Shown here: one piece after another, positions 7,122-14,981 of the stretch
Layout: each line of letters begins with the position of its first letter
How positions within the stretch are numbered: position 1 is the first letter of the stretch
Source of the DNA: JBHPGW01 sp042569785
GTDB taxonomy: Bacteria > Planctomycetota > Phycisphaerae > Sedimentisphaerales > Anaerobacaceae
Direction: 5' to 3'
Length of the DNA stretch: 22,615 nucleotides
Assembly: GCA_042569785.1 (NCBI GenBank)
Contig: JBHPGW010000043.1
Span: forward strand, 1 to 22,615
Program-made: the position numbers and the translations under genes
The notes under the pieces: generated by a model
The model's input: the letters and a program-made list of their open reading frames with translations, nothing else
Databases searched by the model: none
What the model was told of the DNA's origin: nothing

Positions 7122-7844
7122 ATGAAAATAGCTCAAATAGCACCAGGTGTGGGGGAGACTTCTACCTGCGTGAACTGTTTACGCGATGCGGCTTTACTGG
7201 AAGAGTTTCGTAAGCTCAGTCACGAGGTATTGGTCATACCGTTGTATCTGCCGTTTCGCCCACAAGGGTTAACACCTGCTGCTGAGGTGCCGATCTTTTT
7301 TGGCGGGATAAATGTGTACCTTCAGCAAAAACTTGCTTTTTTTCGTAAAACCCCTCGTTGGCTGGATAGTATATTTGATAATAAAAAGCTTTTGGAATGG
7401 GCAGGTCGCAAATTCCAGATGGTAGATACAAAGTTGCTCGGCAGTACCACGGTATCGATGCTCAAAGGCAGTAACGGGTATCAGGTTAAAGAGCTTGATC
7501 GTCTGGTTAGTTGGCTTGAGAAGAAGGAAAACTTCCCCGACGTTATTTGTCTCTCGAATGCTTTACTGGCTGGATTGGCTAAGGCTCTCAAAGAAGTACT
7601 GGCTGTGCCGGTAGTATGTTTGCTGCAGGGTGAAGATAAGTTTCTCGATGATCTTACCGAGCCTTACAGCCAGCACGCATGGCAGATACTTGGTGATTGT
7701 GCAGGCGAAATTGACGCCTTTATCGCACTCGGGGAAGATTATGCAAATGCTATGAAACAAAGGCTGGGAATTAGTGCCGATAAAATTCACGTTGTCTGTG
7801 ATAATAAAGAGATAGCGTCTGTGTTTACAAAGATATTAGAATAA
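7122..7844 (+). CDS. N-terminal domain of a GT-B (GT4-like) glycosyltransferase, half-length
   Basis: The 240-residue product begins M-K-I-A-Q-I-A-P-G-V-G-E and continues with L..L-S-H-E-V-L-V-I-P-L-Y, the first Rossmann-like domain of family 4 glycosyltransferases. The domain end is recognisable as L-G-I-S-A-D-K-I-H-V-V (about 215-225), where family members normally read I-x-V-V-P-N-G-V-D and continue into the donor-nucleotide-binding second domain. Here the protein stops about 15 residues later and the ABC ATPase gene begins, so the sugar-nucleotide half with its E-x7-E motif is absent. As a lone domain it is unlikely to be an active transferase; it may bind a ligand or partner, or be decaying. 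The spacing to both neighbours (14 and 17 bases) says it is part of the operon. Confidence 0.7.
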   Translation: MKIAQIAPGVGETSTCVNCLRDAALLEEFRKLSHEVLVIPLYLPFRPQGLTPAAEVPIFFGGINVYLQQKLAFFRKTPRWLDSIFDNKKLLEWAGRKFQMVDTKLLGSTTVSMLKGSNGYQVKELDRLVSWLEKKENFPDVICLSNALLAGLAKALKEVLAVPVVCLLQGEDKFLDDLTEPYSQHAWQILGDCAGEIDAFIALGEDYANAMKQRLGISADKIHVVCDNKEIASVFTKILE

Positions 7845-7861
7845 TTTTAGTGAGAACAATT

Positions 7862-8551
7862 ATGCTTGAACTAATAAACGTTCAGAAAAAATATCAATCG
7901 CCTTTGGCCGGTGAAAGTCTCAGCGTTCTGGAAGATATAACGGTTAAAGTTGAGCCGGGCCAATCGGTATCTATAGTCGGGCCATCGGGCAGCGGCAAAA
8001 GTACTCTGCTAAATATCATTGGCGCACTGGATAAGCCAACTTCCGGCAGGGTTCTGCTCGATGATACTGACATTGGCCAGCTCGATGAGAATAAACTCGC
8101 CAGGATACGTAATGAACAGATTGGATTTGTTTTTCAGCTTCACCATTTATTGCCGCAATGCTCTGTGCTGGAAAACGTACTTTTGCCGACGATAGCGAAT
8201 AAAAAATCCGGTTCGAGAAAAACATTCGAGCAGCGTGCCCTGAGTCTGATCGAACGTGTCGGGCTTAAGGACTGGCTTTTGCATCGACCTGGTGAACTTT
8301 CGGTTGGTCAAAGGCAGCGTGTAGCGGTAGTCAGGGCATTGATAAATAAACCGAAACTGCTGCTCGCCGATGAGCCGACCGGTTCTCTGGATTCAAGAGC
8401 CTCGGAAACAATTGTTCAATTGTTAGTCGAGTTGAATAAAACCGAGGCAGTAACGTTAATTGTTGTTACACATTCGGATGCGATAGCTGAAAGGATGGAT
8501 CGGGTAATGACGCTCGATGACGGCAAACTTATCGAGAGGCAAAGACGGTGA
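7862..8551 (+). CDS. ABC transporter ATP-binding protein, LolD/MacB/YbbA type
   Basis: This ATPase powers the large permease encoded next. The 229-residue protein has Walker A G-P-S-G-S-G-K-S-T (about 41-49), the Q-loop in F-V-F-Q-L-H-H-L-L-P, Walker B L-L-L-A-D-E-P with T-G-S-L-D, and the H-loop V-T-H-S-D. The signature reads L-S-V-G-Q rather than L-S-G-G-Q. The F-Q-x-H-x-L-L-P sequence is typical of the LolD/MacB branch. ATG 7862 is preferred over GTG 7850 because GTGAG lies at a suitable distance before it and the usual M-L-E-L-x-N-V start results. The stop codon overlaps the permease start (GTGA), implying coupled translation. Confidence 0.92.
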   Translation: MLELINVQKKYQSPLAGESLSVLEDITVKVEPGQSVSIVGPSGSGKSTLLNIIGALDKPTSGRVLLDDTDIGQLDENKLARIRNEQIGFVFQLHHLLPQCSVLENVLLPTIANKKSGSRKTFEQRALSLIERVGLKDWLLHRPGELSVGQRQRVAVVRALINKPKLLLADEPTGSLDSRASETIVQLLVELNKTEAVTLIVVTHSDAIAERMDRVMTLDDGKLIERQRR

Positions 8552-11500
8552 CAATATTTAAACTTGCGATAAAGAGCCTTTGCTTTTATTGGCGGACGAA
8601 TCTGGCGGTTCTGGCGGCGGTGGTTGTCAGTGTCGCTGTGCTGGCGGGCGCCCTTGCAGTTGGTGACTCGGTGGAGAACTCTCTTAAAATGATGGTTGAT
8701 TCCCGGCTGGGCGATACGCAGTTTGCGCTCATTACTCAAGAAAGATTTTTTACAGATCAACTGGCAGATAAGTTAGCGGTCTGCCCCATATTACAGTTAC
8801 GGGCGTTGATAACAAATAGTGACGGCTCCGAGCGTATCAACAGGGTCGAACTGCTTGGCGTCGATTCAAGATTTTACGAAATCGGCAGAGCTGCAAATCC
8901 TTTTGCCGCTGGTGAAAACAATGGCGTTGTTATAAACGAGGCAGTAGCCCGGAGGCTTGGGGTCGAGGTCGGTGACGAGGTGTTGCTTCGCCTTGCCAGG
9001 CCGAGCCTGATGTCGCGAGAGATTGTCCTGATGCCGGAATCGGATTCGTCGATTGGCTTTCGATTTAAGGTAACAGCTATCGCGGGGAAATCTGAATTTG
9101 GGCTTTTCAGTCTGCTCTCTAACCATCTATCGGCATTGAATGTTTTCATACCTCTGGAACAGTTGCAGGAGAAATTAGATCAGCCGGGACGTGCGAATGT
9201 CCTGCTCGTAGGAGCCGGTCGAAATATCGAAACTGCCAATGACGCATTGAAGGATAGTAGCAGCCTTGCTGACATTGGGTTGGAATTGCGTGAATCCAGT
9301 TTTGCACACACCCTTGAGTTGCGAAGTAGCCGAGTGTTTATGAAAAAAAATGTCGGTAATGATGCTGACGGCATTTTGACATATTTTGTGAACGAATTAC
9401 GCACCGGTGAAAAAACGACGCCTTATTCTATGGTGACGGCTATGAGCGATTCGGCGCACGAGGTTATTCCAGCGGATATGGCTGATGATGAAATAGTTAT
9501 AAATAAGTGGCTTGCCGATGACCTGGCTGTCAAAGTCGGTAACCAGATCGAGCTCGATTATTTTGTGGTCTCTGATATGAGACGGCTTATTGAGCGGACG
9601 AGTAGTTTTCGTGTCTGTGCGGTGGTGCCTATTGAGGGTTTAGCCAGCGATCCGGAGTTGATGCCCGATTTCCCTGGTTTGGCTGATGTCAATAACTGCC
9701 GTGACTGGGAGCCGGGTATTCCTATCGATCTCGACAAGATTCGTGACAAGGATGAGGATTATTGGCAACGGTTTCACGGGACGCCAAAGGCTTTTGTCAC
9801 TCTAAAGGCTGGTCAGAAGATATGGGGCAACAGGTATGGTAATCTGACCGCGGTTCGTTATCGATCAACTGCTGGCAGGGCAGAACTTACTGAGAAAATA
9901 TTGAGCGGTATCGAATCGGGGTTGTATTTTCAGCCGGTACGCAATCGCAGCGTAAAGGCAAGCGGTGAAGGCACTGACTTCGGTCAGCTTTTTGTTGGTT
10001 TCAGTATGTTTATTATAGCTGCTGCTTTGATTTTGGTTGGGCTGTTATTTATTTTCGGTGTTGAAAAACGCAGTAGTGAACTTGGTATGCTATTGGCAAT
10101 CGGTTTTAAGCCAGCGCAGATAAAACGGCTGTTTCTTATCGAAGCTGCGGTACTTGCGGTTGTCGGTTCAATAGCTGGGACGATCGTAGGGTTGGCTTAT
10201 ACTAAGGCGATGGTTTATGGCCTGACAAGTCTGTGGTCGGCTGCGATCAGCGGTTCGAGCATAAGTTTTTACGTAAGTTGGGCGACCTTGTTGAAAGCCT
10301 CAGCTTCGGGGGTAGTTGTTTCGATGGCGGTGATATGTATGGCACTGCGCAAACGGTTGAAAAAACAGACAAGTCAGTTGCTTGACGAAAATCTTCAATG
10401 GCAGTTCTTTACGAGCAAACAATTTTCAAAGTACCGGGCCAGCTTAACTCTGGCAGTTGTCGCAATGATGGCGGCAATAGTATTACTTGTGGTTTTTGGA
10501 ACTGGCGGCAGAGAAGCAGCAGCTGTGTTTTTTGGTGCGGGCGCTTCTTTACTTCTCGGCTCGATCGCGTTAGTTAATGCGTTTTTAAAGATAGCGACAG
10601 GCGGCAGGGGTAAAGCTGCTTTTTCATTAGCAGGCCTTGGCTTACGAAATGCTACAAGAAGAAGCTCTCGAAGCCTTGCAGCAGTGGCGATGCTGGCGTG
10701 TGGGGTCTTTCTGGTTATCGCCGTAGGAGCTAACAGGTCCGCTCCATCGTCTTCTGGTACTGGCGGCTTTGATTTGTTTGGCGAATCAGCAATAGGTATC
10801 CCGCACGATCTGAACAGCCAGGCTGGCCGAGAGTCACTTGGTTTTGAGCAGCAGGTTTTTACCGGTGCCGATTTTGTGCAGTTGCGTGTCCGTGACGGCG
10901 ATGACGCCAGTTGTTTTAATTTGAATCGCGCTCAGCAGCCGCGACTACTTGGCGTCGAATCCGGTAAATTACGAGATAGGTTTTTGTTCACGAAACAACT
11001 CGAAGAAAAAGCCTGGGAACTGCTGGATATTGACTTAGGTGAAAATGTGGTTCCCGCTATCGGAGATGAAGCGACTGTCAGGTGGGCGCTTGGTAAATCT
11101 ATCGGCGATAGAATTTCTTATACCGATGAAAACGGGCGTCAGTTTGAATTGCAATTGGTCGGAACTATCAAAAATTCTATTCTGCAGGGCAGCTTGTTAA
11201 TATCTGAGGGTCAGTTCATCAAGCGATTTCCGTCAGAAGATGGATACCCGATGATGCTGGTTGAAACTGAAAATAGTAAAGCAGTTTCAGCTATGTTATC
11301 GCAAAGACTTATCGATTCAGGTTTGGAGCTAACAGGGGCCGGTGACAGGCTGGCAGCTTTTGCCGCGGTTGAACATACTTACCTTTCGATCTTTCAGTTG
11401 TTGGGCAGTTTCGGTATTGTACTCGGCAGTCTCGGTCTGGGGGTGGTGGTGCTTCGTAATGTTCTCGACAGACGAGGCGAACTTGCGATGATGCGAGCTC

Positions 11501-11757
11501 TCGGCTTTGACAGGGGCCAATTGAAGCGGATGGTTTTTTATGAGCATATCGCTCTGCTGCTGTTCGGATTATTCTTTGGTACGGTCTCGGCACTGGCAGC
11601 GATTAGCGGCGTATTAAAAGAGCCCGGCTCGCAGCCGCCATATCTGGAACTGATAATAACGATAGTGGTGATAGCTGTTAGTGGTATAATATGGGTATGG
11701 GCAGGTGCAAGTATTGCGCTTAGCGGGACAGCGTTCGATGCCCTGAGGAGCGAATAA
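8548..11757 (+). CDS. FtsX-like ABC permease with duplicated FtsX domains, YbbP type
   Basis: The 1069-residue permease has about ten membrane helices: near 18-40; 482-505, 528-552 and 578-600 (first FtsX domain); 629-652, 658-684 and 709-728; and 945-968, 997-1020 and 1035-1058 (second FtsX domain). Both FtsX domains carry the family pattern after the first helix: R-S-S-E-L-G-M-L-L-A-I-G-F and R-R-G-E-L-A-M-M-R-A-L-G-F. Two large extracytoplasmic segments (about 41-480 and 730-944) contain MacB-PCD-like stretches. The ten-helix single-chain layout is that of YbbP or a LolC-LolE fusion. Such type VII ABC systems act mechanically on periplasmic partners or lipids instead of importing solutes. 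The start is GTG at 8548, overlapping the ATPase stop. The substrate is unknown. Confidence 0.9.
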   Translation: MTIFKLAIKSLCFYWRTNLAVLAAVVVSVAVLAGALAVGDSVENSLKMMVDSRLGDTQFALITQERFFTDQLADKLAVCPILQLRALITNSDGSERINRVELLGVDSRFYEIGRAANPFAAGENNGVVINEAVARRLGVEVGDEVLLRLARPSLMSREIVLMPESDSSIGFRFKVTAIAGKSEFGLFSLLSNHLSALNVFIPLEQLQEKLDQPGRANVLLVGAGRNIETANDALKDSSSLADIGLELRESSFAHTLELRSSRVFMKKNVGNDADGILTYFVNELRTGEKTTPYSMVTAMSDSAHEVIPADMADDEIVINKWLADDLAVKVGNQIELDYFVVSDMRRLIERTSSFRVCAVVPIEGLASDPELMPDFPGLADVNNCRDWEPGIPIDLDKIRDKDEDYWQRFHGTPKAFVTLKAGQKIWGNRYGNLTAVRYRSTAGRAELTEKILSGIESGLYFQPVRNRSVKASGEGTDFGQLFVGFSMFIIAAALILVGLLFIFGVEKRSSELGMLLAIGFKPAQIKRLFLIEAAVLAVVGSIAGTIVGLAYTKAMVYGLTSLWSAAISGSSISFYVSWATLLKASASGVVVSMAVICMALRKRLKKQTSQLLDENLQWQFFTSKQFSKYRASLTLAVVAMMAAIVLLVVFGTGGREAAAVFFGAGASLLLGSIALVNAFLKIATGGRGKAAFSLAGLGLRNATRRSSRSLAAVAMLACGVFLVIAVGANRSAPSSSGTGGFDLFGESAIGIPHDLNSQAGRESLGFEQQVFTGADFVQLRVRDGDDASCFNLNRAQQPRLLGVESGKLRDRFLFTKQLEEKAWELLDIDLGENVVPAIGDEATVRWALGKSIGDRISYTDENGRQFELQLVGTIKNSILQGSLLISEGQFIKRFPSEDGYPMMLVETENSKAVSAMLSQRLIDSGLELTGAGDRLAAFAAVEHTYLSIFQLLGSFGIVLGSLGLGVVVLRNVLDRRGELAMMRALGFDRGQLKRMVFYEHIALLLFGLFFGTVSALAAISGVLKEPGSQPPYLELIITIVVIAVSGIIWVWAGASIALSGTAFDALRSE

Positions 11758-11780
11758 ATACAAAAGGAAGTAATACGTAT

Positions 11781-13184
11781 ATGAAAGATTTTGTTATCGC
11801 AAGGGTATTGCCAGCTGTTTTGGCGGGTTTGGCAATTGTCTTTTTATATCAGTGGCTAAAGACCGATGGAAATTCTGATCTTATCCAGCGACTGCCCGGT
11901 CAGGATAGCTCGGAGAGAAAAGTAGCTGCTCAAGAGCAGCCGGTAGATATGACCGGTGAGTTAATTACTTTCGAGACGGTGGCTGCGCAAATATCAGGCG
12001 AATGGCCTCGATTTCGGGGAAGTAATTTTGACGCGATAAGCAGACAGGATATTGAACTTGCCGCAAGCTGGCCTCAAGGCGGGCCCAAAGTGTTGTGGTC
12101 GATAGATGTCGGTGAAGGGCACGCGGGAGCGGCGATTATGGACGGGCGGGTGTTTTTGATCGACTATGACCGTGCGAACAAGCGCGATGTTATTCGCTGT
12201 TTGTCGCTGGCTGACGGCAACGACATCTGGCAGTATTCATATCCTGTCAAAGTAAAACGCAATCACGGCATGAGCCGAACGGTTCCTGCGGTTACGGAAA
12301 AATATATCGTGACGATCGGGCCGAAATGTCACGTTACCTGTCTGGATTCTGCGACAGGGGAATTTAAATGGATGCTCGATCTTGTTAAGGATTTTAATAC
12401 TACGGTCCCGCCTTGGTATGCTGGCCAGTGTCCGATTATCGATGGTGATAAGGCGATAATAGCTCCAGGTGGTGACTCGCTGGTGATGGCGGTCGATTGT
12501 AATTCCGGGCAGATTATCTGGAAAAGCCCGAACCCTAAGGGTTGGAAGATGACGCATTCGTCAATTATGCCTGCTGAATTTATGGGTAAACGGATGTATG
12601 TTTATTGCGGCTCTCGCGGAGTAACTGGGATCAATGCTGAAGATGGAAATATTTTATGGCTCAGTGACTTGTGGAAGATCAAGATCGCTAATGTGCCTTC
12701 GCCGGTAGTTGTTGACGAGGGATTGTTTTTTCTTTCCGGCGGTTATAATTCCGGCGCTATGATACTGAAGTTAAGCAGTGACGGTCAAGCAATAGTAGCT
12801 GATAGTGTTTTTAAACTTGCGCCGGAAGTTTTCGGTTCGCCGCAACATACGCCGGTTTTTTATAAAGGGTTTATTTACGGCGTTCGCCCGGACGGACAAC
12901 TGGCTTGTCTGGATATTGACGGTAATGTCAGATGGACAAGCTCAAGCGCTAACAAATTCGGCATAGGGCCATATATGGTAATCAACGACTTTTTATATGT
13001 TTGTGATAACGAGGGGCTGCTGAGTCTTATCAAAGCTACGCCGGAAAGTTTCCAAGTGCTTACTCAGGCAAAGGTGCTCGAAGGCCCTGATTCGTGGGGA
13101 CCTATGGCGACGGCGGGCGGCAGGTTGATCGTCAGGGACCTCAATCGCATGGTCTGTCTTGATATAACCAGTGATGGTCTGTAG
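11781..13184 (+). CDS. Membrane-anchored PQQ-like beta-propeller protein (second of the operon)
   Basis: The 467-residue protein starts with an N-terminal signal anchor (about 8-26). A linker leads to W-P-R-F-R-G-S near residue 74, the variant W-P-x-F-R-G-P motif that opens many planctomycete propeller proteins. The rest holds propeller repeats such as V-I-R-C-L-S-L-A-D-G-N-D-I-W, V-T-C-L-D-S-A-T-G-E-F-K-W and M-A-V-D-C-N-S-G-Q-I-I-W, and the last strand is M-V-C-L-D-I. No haem motif or catalytic residue is apparent. AAGGAAG at 11764-11770 precedes the ATG. It lies between the permease and the NHL gene, so its job is probably in the envelope with the electron-transfer proteins. Confidence 0.83.
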   Translation: MKDFVIARVLPAVLAGLAIVFLYQWLKTDGNSDLIQRLPGQDSSERKVAAQEQPVDMTGELITFETVAAQISGEWPRFRGSNFDAISRQDIELAASWPQGGPKVLWSIDVGEGHAGAAIMDGRVFLIDYDRANKRDVIRCLSLADGNDIWQYSYPVKVKRNHGMSRTVPAVTEKYIVTIGPKCHVTCLDSATGEFKWMLDLVKDFNTTVPPWYAGQCPIIDGDKAIIAPGGDSLVMAVDCNSGQIIWKSPNPKGWKMTHSSIMPAEFMGKRMYVYCGSRGVTGINAEDGNILWLSDLWKIKIANVPSPVVVDEGLFFLSGGYNSGAMILKLSSDGQAIVADSVFKLAPEVFGSPQHTPVFYKGFIYGVRPDGQLACLDIDGNVRWTSSSANKFGIGPYMVINDFLYVCDNEGLLSLIKATPESFQVLTQAKVLEGPDSWGPMATAGGRLIVRDLNRMVCLDITSDGL

Positions 13185-13199
13185 AATGGATGATTGAAT

Positions 13200-14207
13200 A
13201 TGAAGAAAAGTAAACTTGAGATTTTGATCGGTTTGATAATAGCTGCTGCTGTAGTTACCGCTATAGTTATCGTTGTGCGCTTCGATATAACCGGCGATAG
13301 GGGCAGCGGGCTCAGTAAGGATTTTGTCTATGATATAACCGATAAGCTGAAGATCGATCCGAATCTAATACTTTACACCCAGTCGGCTGAAGCTTTAAGT
13401 ACCGGGTTTAGTAAGTCGATGGCTATTGCAACCGATTCGGCAGGAAATATTTATGTCACAGGTGAAAAGGGTGTTCGTGTTTTTGATATCAACGGTGATT
13501 TTCAAAAACAGATCGAACTCACCGGCAGTCCGCGATGCATTACAGTTGCCAAAGACGGGAAAATCTTTATAGGCATGAAAGATCATGTACAGGTTGTAGA
13601 CGGGCAAGCCTGGCAGAGTTTGAATGCCGACGCGGTTTTGACCAGTATAGCAGTTTACAAAAATGATGTCTTCGTTGCTGATGCGGGCAACCGAATTGTT
13701 CTGCGATACGATACCGATGGCAAGTTGATCAATAGAATTGGAGAAAAGGATAAAGACAAAAATATCCCCGGCTTTGTGATACCAAGTCCATATTTCGATC
13801 TGGCGGTGGCAAGTGACGGGCTTTTAAGGGTTGTAAATCCCGGCAGGCACCGGATCGAAGCATATACTTTCGATGGCGATCTGGAATTCTGGTGGGGCAG
13901 TTACTCGGCGAATGTCGAAGGGTTTTGCGGCTGTTGTAATCCGGTTAATTTCGCCATTCTTAACGACGGCAGTTTCGTTACTTGTGAAAAAGGGTTGGTG
14001 CGGATAAAGGTTTACGATGCTGACGGAAAATTTGTTGGTGTTGTCGCTGGGCCCGAGCAGTTGATCCAAGACTGTAAGGCAAAGATATGTGAAGTCCCGG
14101 CATTGTGTCAGGTAGGCGGGTTCGATCTGGCAGTCGACATTCAACAGCGGATACTCGTACTGGATACGGTCAAAAATAAGATAAAAATATTTACGAAGAA
14201 AAAATGA
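13200..14207 (+). CDS. Membrane-anchored NHL-repeat propeller with a cysteine-rich C-terminal region
   Basis: The 335-residue protein has a basic start and one hydrophobic helix (about 8-28). An NHL-type six-blade propeller follows, with blades such as A-I-A-T-D-S-A-G-N-I-Y-V-T, V-F-V-A-D-A-G-N-R-I-V-L-R-Y and the last strand I-L-V-L-D-T-V-K-N-K-I-K. The unusual part is residues 241-303: G-F-C-G-C-C-N-P (C243, C245, C246), then C262, C292, C297 and C303. Seven cysteines near one face of a propeller suggest a metal or Fe-S site or disulfides. Its position among ferredoxin genes favours a redox role. ATG 13200 was chosen over TTG 13194. The stop overlaps the next start (ATGA). Confidence 0.82.
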   Translation: MKKSKLEILIGLIIAAAVVTAIVIVVRFDITGDRGSGLSKDFVYDITDKLKIDPNLILYTQSAEALSTGFSKSMAIATDSAGNIYVTGEKGVRVFDINGDFQKQIELTGSPRCITVAKDGKIFIGMKDHVQVVDGQAWQSLNADAVLTSIAVYKNDVFVADAGNRIVLRYDTDGKLINRIGEKDKDKNIPGFVIPSPYFDLAVASDGLLRVVNPGRHRIEAYTFDGDLEFWWGSYSANVEGFCGCCNPVNFAILNDGSFVTCEKGLVRIKVYDADGKFVGVVAGPEQLIQDCKAKICEVPALCQVGGFDLAVDIQQRILVLDTVKNKIKIFTKKK

Positions 14208-14434
14208 AAACACCTGATAGACGTAATATATTAGCTGATCTTTTGCGATACTCTGCACTGGCAGTTGTTGGTTTTGTCACCGGGGCAGCTCTTATCAAAA
14301 GACGCAGATTACTTCGCGAAGGCAAATGTGTTAGCAAGGGGATATGCAGCGGATGTGATATTTACAAGGATTGCTCCTTGCCGCAGGCTTTATCGAGAAA
14401 AGATACTTTGTCGGAAAATCCAAATGCCAAGTAA
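14204..14434 (+). CDS. 76-residue membrane protein with a four-cysteine motif
   Basis: I do not recognise a named family. The protein has a twin arginine at R6-R7 (P-D-R-R-N-I-L), one hydrophobic helix (about 14-31) and a short tail with C42, C48, C51 and C57 (spacing C-x5-C-x2-C-x5-C). The four cysteines could hold an Fe-S cluster or metal. The arginine pair before the helix resembles a Tat signal, which would export a pre-folded cofactor protein, as also seems true for the next gene. Translation is coupled on both sides: the start overlaps the NHL stop (ATGA) and the stop lies 11 bases inside the ferredoxin gene. The strict packing supports a real gene. Confidence 0.75.
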   Translation: MKTPDRRNILADLLRYSALAVVGFVTGAALIKRRRLLREGKCVSKGICSGCDIYKDCSLPQALSRKDTLSENPNAK

Positions 14435-14981
14435 AATTAACAGACGAAGCTTTTTGAAGAATTCTCTTTGGGGCGGCTGCCTAACAGCGATGGCGGCGGT
14501 AGCGGGTTTTTTTACAATTAAAAAACGTCATACAAATATGGTTTGGCAGCTCGATCCACATAAATGTATCGCTTGTGGTAACTGCGCTACGTATTGCGTG
14601 CTGGAGGAATCGGCGGTTAAGTGTGTGCACGCTTTTGCGATGTGTGGCTACTGCGATCTTTGCACGGGATTCTTCGAGCCGGAACCAAGAGCCCTGGATA
14701 CCGGCGCAGAAAATCAGCTCTGCCCGACCGGTGCGATAAAACGAAGCTTTGTCGAGGACCCGTATTACGAATACACGATTGACGAAAAACTCTGTAGCGG
14801 TTGCGGTAAATGTGTTAAGGGCTGTGTCGCTTTCGGTAATGGCTCATTGTTCCTGCAGGTTCGCCATGATCGCTGTTTGAATTGTAACGAATGCTCGATT
14901 GCGGCCGCTTGTCCGTCACAGGCGTATAAACGAGTTCCAGTCGATCAGCCTTATATAATTAAAAAGATGGGACACGCTTGA
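14424..14981 (+). CDS. Tat-exported multi-cluster ferredoxin (4Fe-4S)
   Basis: The 185-residue protein is an electron carrier with several [4Fe-4S] clusters. Residues 7-12 read R-R-S-F-L-K, a near-consensus twin-arginine signal, followed by a hydrophobic stretch (about 14-31), so it is probably exported and may stay anchored. Cysteines fall in groups: C48, C51, C54, C58; C67, C74, C77, C80; C100 in C-P-T-G-A; C124, C127, C130, C134; and C151, C154, C157, C163 with C-P-S-Q-A. That is enough for about four clusters. The layout resembles NapG/NrfC/HybA-type ferredoxins that work with a membrane partner, and the next gene encodes a NapH/NosR-like partner. ATG 14424 is chosen because an in-frame start at 14265 lies inside the preceding gene and would bury the Tat motif. 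Confidence 0.9.
   Translation: MPSKINRRSFLKNSLWGGCLTAMAAVAGFFTIKKRHTNMVWQLDPHKCIACGNCATYCVLEESAVKCVHAFAMCGYCDLCTGFFEPEPRALDTGAENQLCPTGAIKRSFVEDPYYEYTIDEKLCSGCGKCVKGCVAFGNGSLFLQVRHDRCLNCNECSIAAACPSQAYKRVPVDQPYIIKKMGHA

Noticed and set aside
13920..13943. A haem c attachment site (C-x-x-C-H) in the NHL protein
   Set aside because: The sequence is C-G-C-C-N-P with no following histidine, so it does not meet the haem motif.
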